Shown piece after piece: positions 52,923-62,790 of a stretch of DNA of 64,000 nucleotides. The stretch lies in NCBI RefSeq assembly GCF_024170005.1, contig NZ_JALJXJ010000009.1:1-64000 (forward strand), given 5' to 3'. The position numbers and the translations under genes were made by a program. Position 1 is the first letter of the stretch. Each line of letters starts with the position of its first letter. The notes beneath the pieces were generated by a model. It was not told the DNA's origin and did not search any database. It was given only the letters and a program-made list of their open reading frames with translations. The DNA is from Azospirillum lipoferum (lineage in GTDB: Bacteria > Pseudomonadota > Alphaproteobacteria > Azospirillales > Azospirillaceae).

Positions 52923-54461
52923 TTACGCCGGACGGATCGCCTGGGCGAAGGTGAAGAGCATGGTTGGGTCGACCGCCTTCTTCACCTGGGCCAGCCTGGC
53001 GAGATTCTCGCCGTAATAGGCCCGCTGCCAATCGGCCAGCGACGGGTCGGGGAAATTCTGGAAGGCGCCTTGCGCCTTGGTCCGGCGGTTGACGTCGTCG
53101 TAGAAGCGCTGCTGCCACTCCAGCGCCTGCTCGATCAGCAGGGCCGAATCCGTCGGCCGCCACCAGTTGGCCTCCACCGAGAACAGCCAGTCATAGCCGC
53201 GGTGGACATAGGCGGTCTCCGTCGGGCCGACGCGGTTGATGGCACCGCCGACCTGGAAAAATTTGAAGGCCACCGGCATCGAGGTGGCGGGCATCCTCGC
53301 CGCCCAGTCGAACATCGCGGCGATGGCCTCGTCGCCGATGTCCGCCGCCTTCATGAAGCTGGATTTTTCCTGATAGTAATAGGGGAAGGTCGTCTCGGTC
53401 AGGAAATCCTGCCCCGTCCAGTAGGGCACGTTCTCCTTGATCTGCGACTGGTCCTTGTCGATCAGTTCCCAGGTGGATTTGAAGATTTCCTTCAGCGTCA
53501 TGCTGGATTTGTGCAGCTGGCCGAGGATCGACAGCTTCAGCGGCACGTTGGCGCAGCGCTCCTGCCAGCTGGGAATGGTGACGTTGATCTTGCTGCCGAA
53601 CTCGTCGGGGGCCGCCGCCAGTTCGGTCAGCAGGAGCTTCAGGACCTTCGGCAGATCCTTGGTCCACACCAGATTGAAGACCGTCACCGGCTCCGCCGGG
53701 CGGGTCTCCAGGGTGAAGGAGGTGTTGATGCCGAAATTGCCACCGGCACCGCCACGGCAGGCCCAATAAAGGGCGGATTCGGTGGTGGCATCGGCCTTGA
53801 GGTGGCTGCCGTCGGCCGTCACCAGCTCCGTCCCCCGCAGCAGGTCGGACGCCATGCCGAACTTGCGCATGTTGAAGCCGATGCCGCCGCCCAGCAGGAA
53901 GCCGGCCGCACCGACCGAATCGCAGCGCCCATGGGTGATGGTGCGGCCCAACCGCTCCATCTGCTTGTAGACGTAGGAGTTCAGCGTGCCGCCCAGCACC
54001 CTGACCAGCCCGTCGGAGCCCGTCACCGGCTCCGCCCCCGCCATCAGCGTCATGTCGATCAGCAGGCCGGGCGTAGTGGAGAAGCCGGCATAATTGTGCC
54101 CGCCGGAGCGCACGGCGAAGGGCATCGCCTGCTCCTTCACCCATTTGATGCAGGCCTGGACATCCTGGGGAGTGCCGCAACGGGCGATGCCGGCCGGCAG
54201 GGTGGCGCCATAGCGCAGGTTGTTGGGACGGCAGATATCGGCGAAGAAGGGATCCTCCGGCCGCAGCACCGCCCCACCCTTCACTGCCTTCGCCAGATCC
54301 GTCCAGGCCGAGGGCGGCGGGCAATAGGCCCCGCCCGCCTCCGCCGCGAAAGCGGCGCCCGGCATCAGCCGGACCGCGGCGGCGGCGCCCGCGAAACGGC
54401 CGGCCCCGACGAGGAAATTGCGGCGGGAAGAATGCAGTGCGAGCGCCATGAGCCTGTCCAT
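52923..54461 (-). CDS. Tat-exported berberine-bridge-type FAD oxidoreductase
   Basis: 512 residues. The twin-arginine signal SSRRNFLVGAG (about 11-21) and following hydrophobic stretch predict export of a folded protein. FAD-binding PCMH domain (about 75-250) with RSGGHNYAGFS and HGRCDSVGAAGFLLGGG: the histidine and cysteine are placed for bicovalent FAD as in BBE-like oxidases. A substrate domain and BBE C-terminus follow. Likely a periplasmic carbohydrate or alcohol oxidase; substrate unknown. Separate from neighbours in function as far as seen. Confidence 0.88.
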   Translation of the reverse strand: MDRLMALALHSSRRNFLVGAGRFAGAAAAVRLMPGAAFAAEAGGAYCPPPSAWTDLAKAVKGGAVLRPEDPFFADICRPNNLRYGATLPAGIARCGTPQDVQACIKWVKEQAMPFAVRSGGHNYAGFSTTPGLLIDMTLMAGAEPVTGSDGLVRVLGGTLNSYVYKQMERLGRTITHGRCDSVGAAGFLLGGGIGFNMRKFGMASDLLRGTELVTADGSHLKADATTESALYWACRGGAGGNFGINTSFTLETRPAEPVTVFNLVWTKDLPKVLKLLLTELAAAPDEFGSKINVTIPSWQERCANVPLKLSILGQLHKSSMTLKEIFKSTWELIDKDQSQIKENVPYWTGQDFLTETTFPYYYQEKSSFMKAADIGDEAIAAMFDWAARMPATSMPVAFKFFQVGGAINRVGPTETAYVHRGYDWLFSVEANWWRPTDSALLIEQALEWQQRFYDDVNRRTKAQGAFQNFPDPSLADWQRAYYGENLARLAQVKKAVDPTMLFTFAQAIRPA

Positions 54462-54534
54462 CCTGCGTTATAAGTTGTATTTTTCTATATTTACTATCCT
54501 ATTGATAATAATTTCCGTCAACCGCAGGCGGGGC

Positions 54535-55653
54535 TCAGGGGCCGAACACCTCCTCCGCCACCGCATCCAGCAGGGCGTCGTCGCTCTGCTGGTTGCCGTT
54601 GGTCAGGAAGATCAGCGCGGTGCGGCGGCCGGGGTAATAGCGGACATCGGCCTCGAACCCGTCATAGCGCCCGTCATGGCCGGCACCGCGTCCCCAGCGG
54701 TCCTTCCACAGCGCAACGCCCAGTCCCTGCCCTTCCTCGTTCTCGGACGGGGTCAGCATGCGCCGGACGGTCGCCGCCCCCAGCAGCCGGTTGTCGCGGA
54801 ACAGGGCGAAGACGAAGCGTTCCAGATCGCTGGCGGTGGTGACCAGCGGTCCGTCGCCGGTGGTCGCCGCCCAGGACCGGCGGCTGACGTCGCCCTCCTC
54901 GGTGTAGCCATGGGCGAGGCTGCGGTCACGCGGATCGGCGCCGACGCTGGTCGAAGCCATCCCGGCCCGCTCCAGCACCCGGCTCCGCAGAACCTGCGCA
55001 AAGGGAACGCCGTCGCGCCGCGACGCGATGTGGCCGAGCAGCACATAGTTGCTGTTGGAATAGTCGTAATGCCCGCCGACCGGACCGGTCGCCTTCTCCC
55101 CCACCGCATAGGCGAGCAGGGTGCCGTCGCGCGGCAGCTTTTCCGGCCTGTCCGCCTCATCCTGCTGATAGGCTTCGGTGATGTAATCGGGGATGCCCGA
55201 GCTGTGGTCGAGCAGGTGGACCAGCCGCGCCCGATTGGCATTGGCGATCCTGTCCAGCGGCAGATCCGGAGCCAGCTCCCGCACCGGCTGGTCGAGCGAG
55301 AGCCGCCCCTCCTCCACCTGTTGCAGGACGGCGGCGGCGGTCGCCATCTTGCCGACGGAGGCGACGTAGAAGCGGGTGTCCTCCGTCACCGGCCGCTGCC
55401 CCTTGCGGTCGGCGATCCCGGAGACCACCAGCCGCCGTCCGTCGGGACCAGACACCAGCAGGATGCCGCCATCCAGCTCCTCGTCGGCAAGGAAGCGATC
55501 GAGCAGCCGTTGCAGGCGGTCGGGCTTGGCGGCTCCGGCATCGGACAGCGGAACCGCAAGGGTCAGCAGGAGAGCCAAGCCTGGTATCAGCCGGGGCAAA
55601 CGCCCGATGAGACGCTGGAAACCGTTGGATCCGCCCCGCCCTTGCGCCTGCAT
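54535..55653 (-). CDS. serine hydrolase of the class C beta-lactamase/DD-peptidase family
   Basis: 372 residues from ATG 55653. A signal peptide (about 1-42, ending SDAGAA) precedes the catalytic domain. The SxxK motif is ASVGK, the YxN motif is YSN in YDYSNSNYVLLG, and the third motif is GHDG. These are the three active-site boxes of AmpC-type and D-aminopeptidase-type enzymes. The substrate may be a peptide or ester rather than a beta-lactam. It lies 85 bases after lacI on the same strand; a regulatory link is not clear. Confidence 0.87.
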   Translation of the reverse strand: MQAQGRGGSNGFQRLIGRLPRLIPGLALLLTLAVPLSDAGAAKPDRLQRLLDRFLADEELDGGILLVSGPDGRRLVVSGIADRKGQRPVTEDTRFYVASVGKMATAAAVLQQVEEGRLSLDQPVRELAPDLPLDRIANANRARLVHLLDHSSGIPDYITEAYQQDEADRPEKLPRDGTLLAYAVGEKATGPVGGHYDYSNSNYVLLGHIASRRDGVPFAQVLRSRVLERAGMASTSVGADPRDRSLAHGYTEEGDVSRRSWAATTGDGPLVTTASDLERFVFALFRDNRLLGAATVRRMLTPSENEEGQGLGVALWKDRWGRGAGHDGRYDGFEADVRYYPGRRTALIFLTNGNQQSDDALLDAVAEEVFGP

Positions 55654-55738
55654 GAACACTGCCCCGTCCAATTACGCCGAAAGCCATAACCGGAATTGAG
55701 GGTATGCCACACAATCGGGAAACAACAAGGTAGGGAAT

Positions 55739-56803
55739 CTACCGCTTCGCCACCGGCCGGGTGCTGCCGCGGATCACCAGTTCGCAATCGAGGTTGTGGT
55801 GCTTCGGCGTCACGCGGACGCCATCCAGGGCCGCCAGGATTTGCGTGGCGCTGAGACGGCCGATCTCGCGCTGGGGCGGGCGGACGGTGGTCAGCGGCGG
55901 CGGGCAGGAACTGCTGAAGGGCAGATCGCCGAACCCCACCACCGCCAGATCGTCGGGCACGCGCAGGTCGCGGCGGGTGACCTCGAACAGCACGCCCAGC
56001 GCCAGCGCGTCGTTGGAGCAGACCACCCCGTCGATGTCGGGATGGCGGGTCAGGATCTCGTCGATCAGCCAGCGGCCGACCTCGGTGGTGGCGGCGTCGG
56101 GAACGGTGAAGTCGATGGGCTCGTGCAGGCCGCGGCGCAGAACCTCCGCATCGTAGCCGTCGGTGCGGCTGCGGACGCGCAGATCCTGGTGGGCGGCGGC
56201 GCCGATATAGGCGACTTTGCGGCTGCCCTGGTCGTAGAGGTGGCTGGTCTGCATGCGGCCGACCTCGAAATGCGAGAAGCCGACGCTGATGTTGACCGCC
56301 TCGCCGGGGTGGCCGGGCATATCCCACATCTCCACCACCGGCACGCCGCAGGAGGCCAGCATGGCGCGGGTCCGTTCGGTGTGGTGGAAGCCGGTCACCA
56401 CCATCGCCGCCGGCGACCAGGCTAGGAAGGCGCGGATCAGGCTTTCCTCCTCCTCCGGGCTGAACTCGCTGACGCCCAGCAGGGTCTGGTAATGCGCCGC
56501 CTGGAACATGCCCTGGAGCGTGTTGTAGGTCTCGGCGAAGAAGGAGTTCAGGATCGACGGCAGGATGACGCCGACGGTGCGGCTGCGCGCGGCGGCGAGG
56601 CTGCCGGCGACCAGATTGGGCACATAGCCCATCTCGTCGATCACCCGCGCGATGCGTTCGGCCAGATGGCTCGATACCGACTCCGGCCGGCGGAGATAGA
56701 GCGAGACCGTGCTGGGCGACACGTCGGCGGCGGTCGCCACGTCGGTCATCGTCACCCGCTGGGTGCCGCGGCGCGTCCGCTTCCTGGTCTCTGTCGTCTG
56801 CAT
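55739..56803 (-). CDS. LacI-family transcriptional regulator
   Basis: 354 residues. N-terminal LacI helix-turn-helix (about 15-65; VTMTDVATAADVSPSTVSLY) and hinge, then a sugar-binding periplasmic-like domain (about 75-345; VGVILPSILNSFFAE and GVVCSNDALALGVLFE). The GntR-type subgroup is a reasonable guess. Its location in the uxaB-hypothetical-lacI group suggests control of hexuronate use. GAGGAAG precedes the ATG. Confidence 0.92.
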   Translation of the reverse strand: MQTTETRKRTRRGTQRVTMTDVATAADVSPSTVSLYLRRPESVSSHLAERIARVIDEMGYVPNLVAGSLAAARSRTVGVILPSILNSFFAETYNTLQGMFQAAHYQTLLGVSEFSPEEEESLIRAFLAWSPAAMVVTGFHHTERTRAMLASCGVPVVEMWDMPGHPGEAVNISVGFSHFEVGRMQTSHLYDQGSRKVAYIGAAAHQDLRVRSRTDGYDAEVLRRGLHEPIDFTVPDAATTEVGRWLIDEILTRHPDIDGVVCSNDALALGVLFEVTRRDLRVPDDLAVVGFGDLPFSSSCPPPLTTVRPPQREIGRLSATQILAALDGVRVTPKHHNLDCELVIRGSTRPVAKR

Positions 56804-56838
56804 CGTCGGTCTTCCTCACGCATCGGGATTGCGGCCCG

Positions 56839-57156
56839 TCAGTGCCGCGTCGGCGGACCGGCGGAAGCAGGCACGCGCAGGGTGAGATCAGCCAGGGCCT
56901 CTATCGCTTCGTGGACAAGCTGATAGGCGGCCTCGATCCGGCTGAGCGCCTCGTCGCACTCGCTCCCGTCGTCGCTGTCGCGCGTCTCCCGCCGGACGGC
57001 CCGGAACAGGTTCAGCGCTTCGCGGCCGATGATCCTATGGCTTGCCCGCAGGTTGCAATCCTCTTGCATCGCCAGCGGAATATGCAGCAGGCGATGGCGC
57101 AGCACCGCCGCGTCGAGTTCCAGTTCGGCGATGCGCCGGTTCAGAAGGGGTGTCAT
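56839..57156 (-). CDS. hypothetical helical protein between uxaB and lacI
   Basis: 105 residues, predicted almost fully helical, acidic in the middle (RETRDSDDGSECDEALSRIE) and with no membrane segment or signal. Not recognised. It lies 66 bases after uxaB and 35 bases before lacI on the same strand, so it is probably co-transcribed. Its coding frame has a plausible ribosome site (AAGGTGTGAAGAG). Confidence 0.6.
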   Translation of the reverse strand: MTPLLNRRIAELELDAAVLRHRLLHIPLAMQEDCNLRASHRIIGREALNLFRAVRRETRDSDDGSECDEALSRIEAAYQLVHEAIEALADLTLRVPASAGPPTRH

Positions 57157-57222
57157 CTCTTCACACCTTTGGGGGCGCGCCGCATCGGACGCGCCCCCCG
57201 TCTTACGGTCACGAGCGCCGGA

Positions 57223-58728
57223 TCAGCCGGCAACCAGTTCCGCCATCGCCGCCTTCATGCCCTTGGCCTGGATGGCGGCGAGGCTGTCGGCCACCCGTGC
57301 GGCAAGGCCGGGGATGGCGGTCAGGTCCTCCTTCCACAGGCGGAGGTCGGACAGGACGGCAGACACCAGGGCCTTCGGATCGTCAGCGTTGGCAGCCCAG
57401 GCGGCGGCCATGGCGGCGATCACCTCGGCATTGTCGCTGATCGGGTAGGACCCCGCCTCGCGCGTGCCGGTATAGGCGCCGTCGGCCAGAGTGCCGCGGT
57501 AGAAGCGCAGCAGCGCCGCCAGCGAGAAGGACAGGCCGGCGGGGGCCGCGCCGTTGCGGACCACCGCGTCCTTCAGGCTGGGCAGGACGCGCACCTGCCA
57601 CTTCGACACCGAGTTCAGGGTGATCGAGATCAGCTCGTGCTGGATATAGGGGTTGCCGAAGCGCTCCATGATGGTGCGGGCATAGTCCTGGCGCTCGGCC
57701 TCCGGCAGGGGCACGTAGGGAACGATCTCCTCGAACATCACCTTGTTCAGATAGGCCGACACGGTCGGGTCGTCCATCATCGACTTGACGGTGTCCAGCC
57801 CGGCGCAATAGGCGGCCAGCGCGCTGGCGGTGTGGGCGCCGTTCAGGATACGGACCTTGCGGGTGCGGTAGGGCTGAAGGTCGTCGGTCCACACCACGTT
57901 CAGGCCGACCTTGTGCAGCGGCAGTTCGTCGGCCAGATGGGCCGGACCCTCGATCACCCAGACATGGAAGGGCTCGGCGGCGACGGCCAGCCTGTCCTCA
58001 TAGCCCCACTTGGCGCTGAGGGCGGCGGCCTCGTCCTTCGGGTAGCCGGGGACGATGCGGTCGACCAGCGTGTTCAGGAAGTGGTTGTGCGTCCCGACCC
58101 AGTCGGCGAAGCCGGCTTCCAGCCCCCAGCGCTTGGCATGGGCCAGCACGATGCGCTTCAGGTTGGCGCCGTTGGCCTCGATCAGCTCGCAGGGCAGGAA
58201 GACCAGACCGCTGTCGGCCGTGCCGCCCAGCGCCGTGTAGCGGGCGTGCAGCAGGGCCGCGACCTTGGCCGGGAAGCTGTCCGGGCAGGCGCCGGGCGCA
58301 TAAGCCTCCTCGCGGTCGGCGATGCCGGCCTCGGTGGTGTTGGAGACGAAGAAGCGCAGCGCGGGAGAACTGGCCAGCTCGACCATCCGCGCCCAGTCGG
58401 CATAGGGGTTCAGCGCCGCCGAGACACAGGAGACGACGCGGCGGGATTCGACCTCCTGCCCGTTCTCGATGCCGCGCAGCAGGACGGTGTAGAGGTTGTC
58501 CTGCGCCTTCAGCAGGTTTGCGACGCCCTGGTCCAGCGGCTGGGCGATGGCGACGCCGGCTTTGGTCAGCCCCTGCCCGTTGGCGACATCAACCATCCAG
58601 TCGACGAAGCCCCGCAGGAAATTGCCGTCGCCCACCTGGAGAATGGTCACGGGCAGGGTCGGAGCGCCGTCGGTGTGGGAGACGTCGAACGCGCCACCGG
58701 CAAGCTGGTCACGGGTCAGGGAACGCAT
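57223..58728 (-). CDS. uxaB: tagaturonate reductase (altronate oxidoreductase)
   Basis: 501 residues, polyol/mannitol dehydrogenase superfamily. The UxaB pattern is clear: LQVGDGNFLRGFVDWMVD, FFVSNTTEAGIA, LPCELIEANGANLK, NTLVDRIVPGYPKDE and the catalytic RKVRILNGAHTA. It reduces tagaturonate to altronate with NADH in galacturonate breakdown. The best match is UxaB rather than mannitol dehydrogenase or UxuB. An AT-rich operator-like site lies about 70 bases upstream. No uxaA or uxaC is in the window. Confidence 0.9.
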   Translation of the reverse strand: MRSLTRDQLAGGAFDVSHTDGAPTLPVTILQVGDGNFLRGFVDWMVDVANGQGLTKAGVAIAQPLDQGVANLLKAQDNLYTVLLRGIENGQEVESRRVVSCVSAALNPYADWARMVELASSPALRFFVSNTTEAGIADREEAYAPGACPDSFPAKVAALLHARYTALGGTADSGLVFLPCELIEANGANLKRIVLAHAKRWGLEAGFADWVGTHNHFLNTLVDRIVPGYPKDEAAALSAKWGYEDRLAVAAEPFHVWVIEGPAHLADELPLHKVGLNVVWTDDLQPYRTRKVRILNGAHTASALAAYCAGLDTVKSMMDDPTVSAYLNKVMFEEIVPYVPLPEAERQDYARTIMERFGNPYIQHELISITLNSVSKWQVRVLPSLKDAVVRNGAAPAGLSFSLAALLRFYRGTLADGAYTGTREAGSYPISDNAEVIAAMAAAWAANADDPKALVSAVLSDLRLWKEDLTAIPGLAARVADSLAAIQAKGMKAAMAELVAG

Positions 58729-58799
58729 GACTGGGCATCCTTACAGGAGCTGAAGATCGGAGCCCGGTGCGGCAGAGGCAGGCGCGGGCGATGGCGTAA

Positions 58800-58813
58800 A
58801 TATACTAATATAT
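58800..58813. promoter_or_regulatory. AT-rich operator-like site upstream of uxaB
   Basis: ATATACTAATATAT, a near-palindrome that stands out in this GC-rich DNA, about 70 bases before the uxaB start. Related sequences are at 62779-62790 and 63178-63191. Likely target of the LacI regulator or a promoter element. Confidence 0.45.
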
Positions 58814-58885
58814 TAATGGGCAGGGCAAGGGGAAAAGGGTGCGGCATTGTGGTGGGGAGGGTGTGGAAGATTCTCGGTAGAAGGT

Positions 58886-58969
58886 CCCCTCTCCCCCCGC
58901 TCACGCGCAAACTTCGTTTGCGCTGACGCGACAGGCGGACCTCCGGTCCGCCGAAAGCGGGGAGAGGGA
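58886..58969. repeat. nested palindrome behind nifJ (REP-like arms)
   Basis: Outer arms CCCTCTCCCCCCGCT and AGCGGGGAGAGGG enclose two perfect inner hairpins: GCGCAAAC-TTC-GTTTGCGC (58905-58923) and GCGGACC-TCC-GGTCCGC (58935-58951). It lies directly after the nifJ stop and can fold into a large cloverleaf-like structure. The outer arms match the dispersed CCCTCTCCCC family. Confidence 0.75.
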
Positions 58970-58978
58970 GATTCCTGC

Positions 58979-61900
58979 CTACTCCTTGAAGCCCGCCATA
59001 TGCTCGAACAGGTGGCGCTTGCGGCGGATCTCCGCTTCGGCTTCATCAAGGAGCGCGTGGTAGCGTTCGGGGTTGCTGCGCTCCACCGCGCTGAAGCGGG
59101 ATTCGCCAGCCATGAAGGCGGCCAGACCGGCCGACGGGGCTCCGCTGTCCAGTTGCAGCGCGGTCCTGCCATCGGCCAATTGGCGCGGATCGCGGCGGTA
59201 GAGCGACCAGTGGCCGCTGTCCACCGCCAGCTTCTGGTGTTCCAGCCCGTGCGACAGCTCATAGCCATGGGCGACGCAATGGCTGTAGGCCAGGACCAGC
59301 GACGGGCCGCGGTAGGCCTCGGCCTCCATCAGCGCGTTCAGAGTGTGGCTGTCGCGGGCGCCGAAGGCGGTGCGGGCGACATAGACATGGTCGTAGGCCA
59401 TCGCCATCAGCCCCAAATCCTTCTTGGCCGCCGACCGGCCGGCAGTGGCGAATTTCGCCGAGGCGCCGATCGGGGTGGCCTTGGACTGCTGTCCGCCGGT
59501 GTTGGAATACACCTCCGTATCCATCACCAGGATATTCACGTCGCGACCTGACGCCAGCGCATGGTCGAGGCCGCCATAGCCGATGTCGTAGGCCCAGCCG
59601 TCGCCGCCGACGATCCACACGCATTTGCGGACCAGATAGTCGGCCAGTTGCTCCAGCCGCCGGGCCAGCGGATCCTTCAGCGGAGCGAGCTGCACCATCA
59701 GGGTGGCGACACGGGTCCGCTGGGCGGCGATCCCGGCGGCGTCATGCTGGTCGGCCTCCAGCAGCGCAGTGACCAGACCGGGCTCCAGCTGCGCGGACAG
59801 CAGCGCCAGCGTGTCGCGCGCCTGTTCGGCCATCTGGTCGATGGCGACGCGCAGGCCGAGGCCGAACTCGGCATTGTCCTCGAACAGCGAATTGGCCCAG
59901 GCCGGCCCGTGGCCGCCGGCGTCGGTGGTGTAGGGCGTGGTCGGCAGATTGCCGCCGTAGATCGACGAGCAGCCGGTGGCGTTCGCCATCACCATGCGGT
60001 CGCCGAACAGCTGGGTCAGCATCTTGATGTAGGGGGTCTCGCCACAGCCGGCGCAGGCGCCGGAGAACTCGAACAGCGGCTCCAGAAGCTGGCTGTGCTT
60101 GACGGTGACGGGCACCGACTCGCGCGGGATCGCCGGCAGGGTCCGGAAGAAGTCGAAGGCCTCCTGCTGGCCGGCCAGTGCCTGGATCGGCCGCATCTCC
60201 AGCGCCTTGCGGCCGGAACCGCCCTTGTCCTGCACCGGACAGGCGGCGACGCACAGCGTGCAGCCGGTGCAGTCGGCCGGCGAGGCTTGCAGGCGATAGC
60301 GGCCGCCGGGGAATTCACGGCCCTTGTAGGGGATGGTTTCGAAACCGGCGGGCGCGCCGGCCAGCGCCGACTCTGCCACCACGGTGGCGCGGATGGCGGC
60401 ATGCGGGCAGACCAGCACGCACTTGTTGCACTCGATGCAGAGATCGGCGTTCCAGCCCGGCGCCTCCGCCGCAATGCTGCGGCGCTCATATTTGGAGGTG
60501 CCGGTCGGCCAGGTGCCGTCGACCGGGAAGGCGGACACCGGCAGCCGGTCGCCATGGCCGGCGATCATCATGGCGGTGACGCGCTTGACGAAGTCGGGGG
60601 CGGTGTCCGGCACCGGGGCCGGGCGGCCATGGTCGGCGGTGACGTGGTCGGGAATCGGAACGGGACGCAGATGGGCCAGCGCCTGATCGACGGCGGCGAT
60701 GTTGCGCGTCACCACCTCCTCGCCGCGGCGGGCATAGGTCTTGGTGATGGCCGCCTTGATCTCGGCGATGGCGTCCCCGACGGGCATCACGCCGGACAGC
60801 TTGAAAAAGCAGGTCTGCATGATGGTGTTGACGCGGCGGCCGAGGCCGACCTCCCGCGCGACGGCGCCGGCGTCGATGGCGTGCAGCGACAGCCTGCGCT
60901 CGATGCAGAGGCGCTGCACCTCCGCCGGCAGGGCGTCCCACACCTGCTCCGGCGTGCCGGGGGCGTTCAGCAGGACGGTGGCGCCGGGGGCGGCCATCTC
61001 CACCACCTCCACCCGCTCCATCAGCGGCAGATGGTGGCAGGCGACGAACCGGGCCCGGCCGATCAGGTAGGGGGCGCGGATCGGGTCCTTGGAAAAGCGG
61101 AGATGCGACACGGTGGTCGAGCCGGACTTGCGGCTGTCATAGACGAAATAGGCCTGGGCATGGCCGCCGGTTTGGGACTGGATGATCTTGATCGAGTTCT
61201 TGTTGGCCCCCACCGTGCCGTCGGCGCCCAGGCCGAAGAAGACGGCGCGGGAGACGCCCGGCTCCTCCACGCCCCAATTCGGGTCCCAGCGGATCGAATG
61301 GTGGGTGACGTCGTCGGTGATGCCGATGGTGAAGCGGCGCTTCGGGCGGTCGCGTCCCAATTCGTCGAACACCGCCTTCGCCATGGCGGGGGTGAATTCC
61401 TTGGACGACAGGCCGTAGCGGCCGGCAATCACCATGGGATCAATGGCGGAGCCGATTGCGGACGAGTCGGCGGCGCGGGCTTCGGCCAGGGCGGCGACCA
61501 CGTCGAGATAGAGCGGGTCGGCGACCGCTCCCGGTTCCTTGGTGCGGTCGAGCACGGCGATTCGCCGCACCGTCGGCGGCAGGGCGGACACGAAGTCGGC
61601 GATGGCGAAGGGGCGGAACAGCCGGACCGTCAGGCAGCCGACCCGCTCTCCCTGCCCGACCAGCCGGTCCACCGTGCCGTTGCAGGTCTCCGCACCCGAC
61701 CCCATCACAACCACCACCCGCTCCGCCTGCGGATGGCCGTGATAGTCGAACAGGCGGTAGGCGCGGCCGGTGCGGGCGGCCAGCCGGTCCATCATCTCCT
61801 GCACGACGGCCGGGCAGGCGTCGTACCAGGGGTTGGCGGCCTCGCGGGCCTGGAAGAACACGTCGGGATTCTGCGCCGTGCCGCGGACCACCGGATGGTC

Positions 61901-62566
61901 CGGCGTCAGGCCGCGGCGGCGGTGGGCATCGACGCAGGAATCGTCGATCAGAGTGCGCAGGTCATCGTCGGCCAGGGGTTCGACGCAGTTGAATTCGTGC
62001 GAGGTGCGGAAGCCGTCGAAGAAATGCAGGAAGGGCACGCGGGCCCGCAGGGTCGCGGCATGAGCGATCAGCGCCAGATCCTGCGCCTCCTGCACGTTGG
62101 CCGAGGCGAGCATGGCGAAGCCGGTCTGGCGGCAGGCCATCACGTCGGAATGGTCGCCGAAGATCGACAGCGCATGGGTCGCCAGCGTCCGCGCCGCCAC
62201 ATGCATGCAGAAGGGCGTCAGCTCTCCGGCGATCTTGTACATGTTGGGGATCATCAGCAGCAGGCCCTGCGACGCGGTGAAGGTCGTCGCCAGCGCCCCG
62301 GCCTGCAAGGCGCCATGGACCGCCCCGGCGGCACCGCCCTCCGACTGCATCTCCACCACCTGCGGCACGCTGCCCCACAGGTTGGGACGGCGCGCCGCCG
62401 ACCATTCGTCGGCGAACTCCCCCATCGGCGAGCTTGGCGTGATGGGGTAGATCGCGATGACGTCGCTGACGCGATAGGCCACCGAAGCCGCCGCCTCGTT
62501 GCCGTCCATGATGCGGGCAGCAGGGATGGGCCGGGTGGAGGTGGTGGAGGTCGGGCTCTGGATCAT
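58979..62566 (-). CDS. nifJ: pyruvate:ferredoxin (flavodoxin) oxidoreductase
   Basis: 1195 residues, the single-chain form. Domain order: pyruvate-binding N-terminus (YPITPSSPMGEFADEW), CoA-related domains, two 4Fe-4S motifs (CIECNKCVLVCPH and CTGCTLCVAACPV), and the thiamine-diphosphate domain (GDGWAYDIGYGGLDHAL) with its extra cysteine cluster (CAGCGETPY). It oxidises pyruvate to acetyl-CoA and CO2, reducing ferredoxin or flavodoxin; in diazotrophs it can feed nitrogenase. No nif genes are adjacent. An AT-rich operator-like site lies about 215 bases upstream. Confidence 0.96.
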   Translation of the reverse strand: MIQSPTSTTSTRPIPAARIMDGNEAAASVAYRVSDVIAIYPITPSSPMGEFADEWSAARRPNLWGSVPQVVEMQSEGGAAGAVHGALQAGALATTFTASQGLLLMIPNMYKIAGELTPFCMHVAARTLATHALSIFGDHSDVMACRQTGFAMLASANVQEAQDLALIAHAATLRARVPFLHFFDGFRTSHEFNCVEPLADDDLRTLIDDSCVDAHRRRGLTPDHPVVRGTAQNPDVFFQAREAANPWYDACPAVVQEMMDRLAARTGRAYRLFDYHGHPQAERVVVVMGSGAETCNGTVDRLVGQGERVGCLTVRLFRPFAIADFVSALPPTVRRIAVLDRTKEPGAVADPLYLDVVAALAEARAADSSAIGSAIDPMVIAGRYGLSSKEFTPAMAKAVFDELGRDRPKRRFTIGITDDVTHHSIRWDPNWGVEEPGVSRAVFFGLGADGTVGANKNSIKIIQSQTGGHAQAYFVYDSRKSGSTTVSHLRFSKDPIRAPYLIGRARFVACHHLPLMERVEVVEMAAPGATVLLNAPGTPEQVWDALPAEVQRLCIERRLSLHAIDAGAVAREVGLGRRVNTIMQTCFFKLSGVMPVGDAIAEIKAAITKTYARRGEEVVTRNIAAVDQALAHLRPVPIPDHVTADHGRPAPVPDTAPDFVKRVTAMMIAGHGDRLPVSAFPVDGTWPTGTSKYERRSIAAEAPGWNADLCIECNKCVLVCPHAAIRATVVAESALAGAPAGFETIPYKGREFPGGRYRLQASPADCTGCTLCVAACPVQDKGGSGRKALEMRPIQALAGQQEAFDFFRTLPAIPRESVPVTVKHSQLLEPLFEFSGACAGCGETPYIKMLTQLFGDRMVMANATGCSSIYGGNLPTTPYTTDAGGHGPAWANSLFEDNAEFGLGLRVAIDQMAEQARDTLALLSAQLEPGLVTALLEADQHDAAGIAAQRTRVATLMVQLAPLKDPLARRLEQLADYLVRKCVWIVGGDGWAYDIGYGGLDHALASGRDVNILVMDTEVYSNTGGQQSKATPIGASAKFATAGRSAAKKDLGLMAMAYDHVYVARTAFGARDSHTLNALMEAEAYRGPSLVLAYSHCVAHGYELSHGLEHQKLAVDSGHWSLYRRDPRQLADGRTALQLDSGAPSAGLAAFMAGESRFSAVERSNPERYHALLDEAEAEIRRKRHLFEHMAGFKE

Positions 62567-62778
62567 GCCGGAAAAATCCTTTGTGCTGGCGACAGTCGTC
62601 TCCGTGAGGCGTCTTCGATGGCGGGGGCCGGCGGAGCTTTGAAAAGCCGGCGGGGCGGGCGGCAGGAAACGGCGATCGGCCAGGGAGAATGGTCGGCCTG
62701 GAGCGGGTCGGACACATTGACGCTGGTCAGTCCGACGCGGATTTTCCGGCCGCCGCTGTTCTGCGCTGCACCAAGGTC

Positions 62779-62790
62779 TGATATATTACT
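62779..62790. promoter_or_regulatory. AT-rich operator-like site upstream of nifJ
   Basis: TGATATATTACT, sharing TRATATATTA with the sites near uxaB and exuT. About 215 bases before nifJ. Confidence 0.35.
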
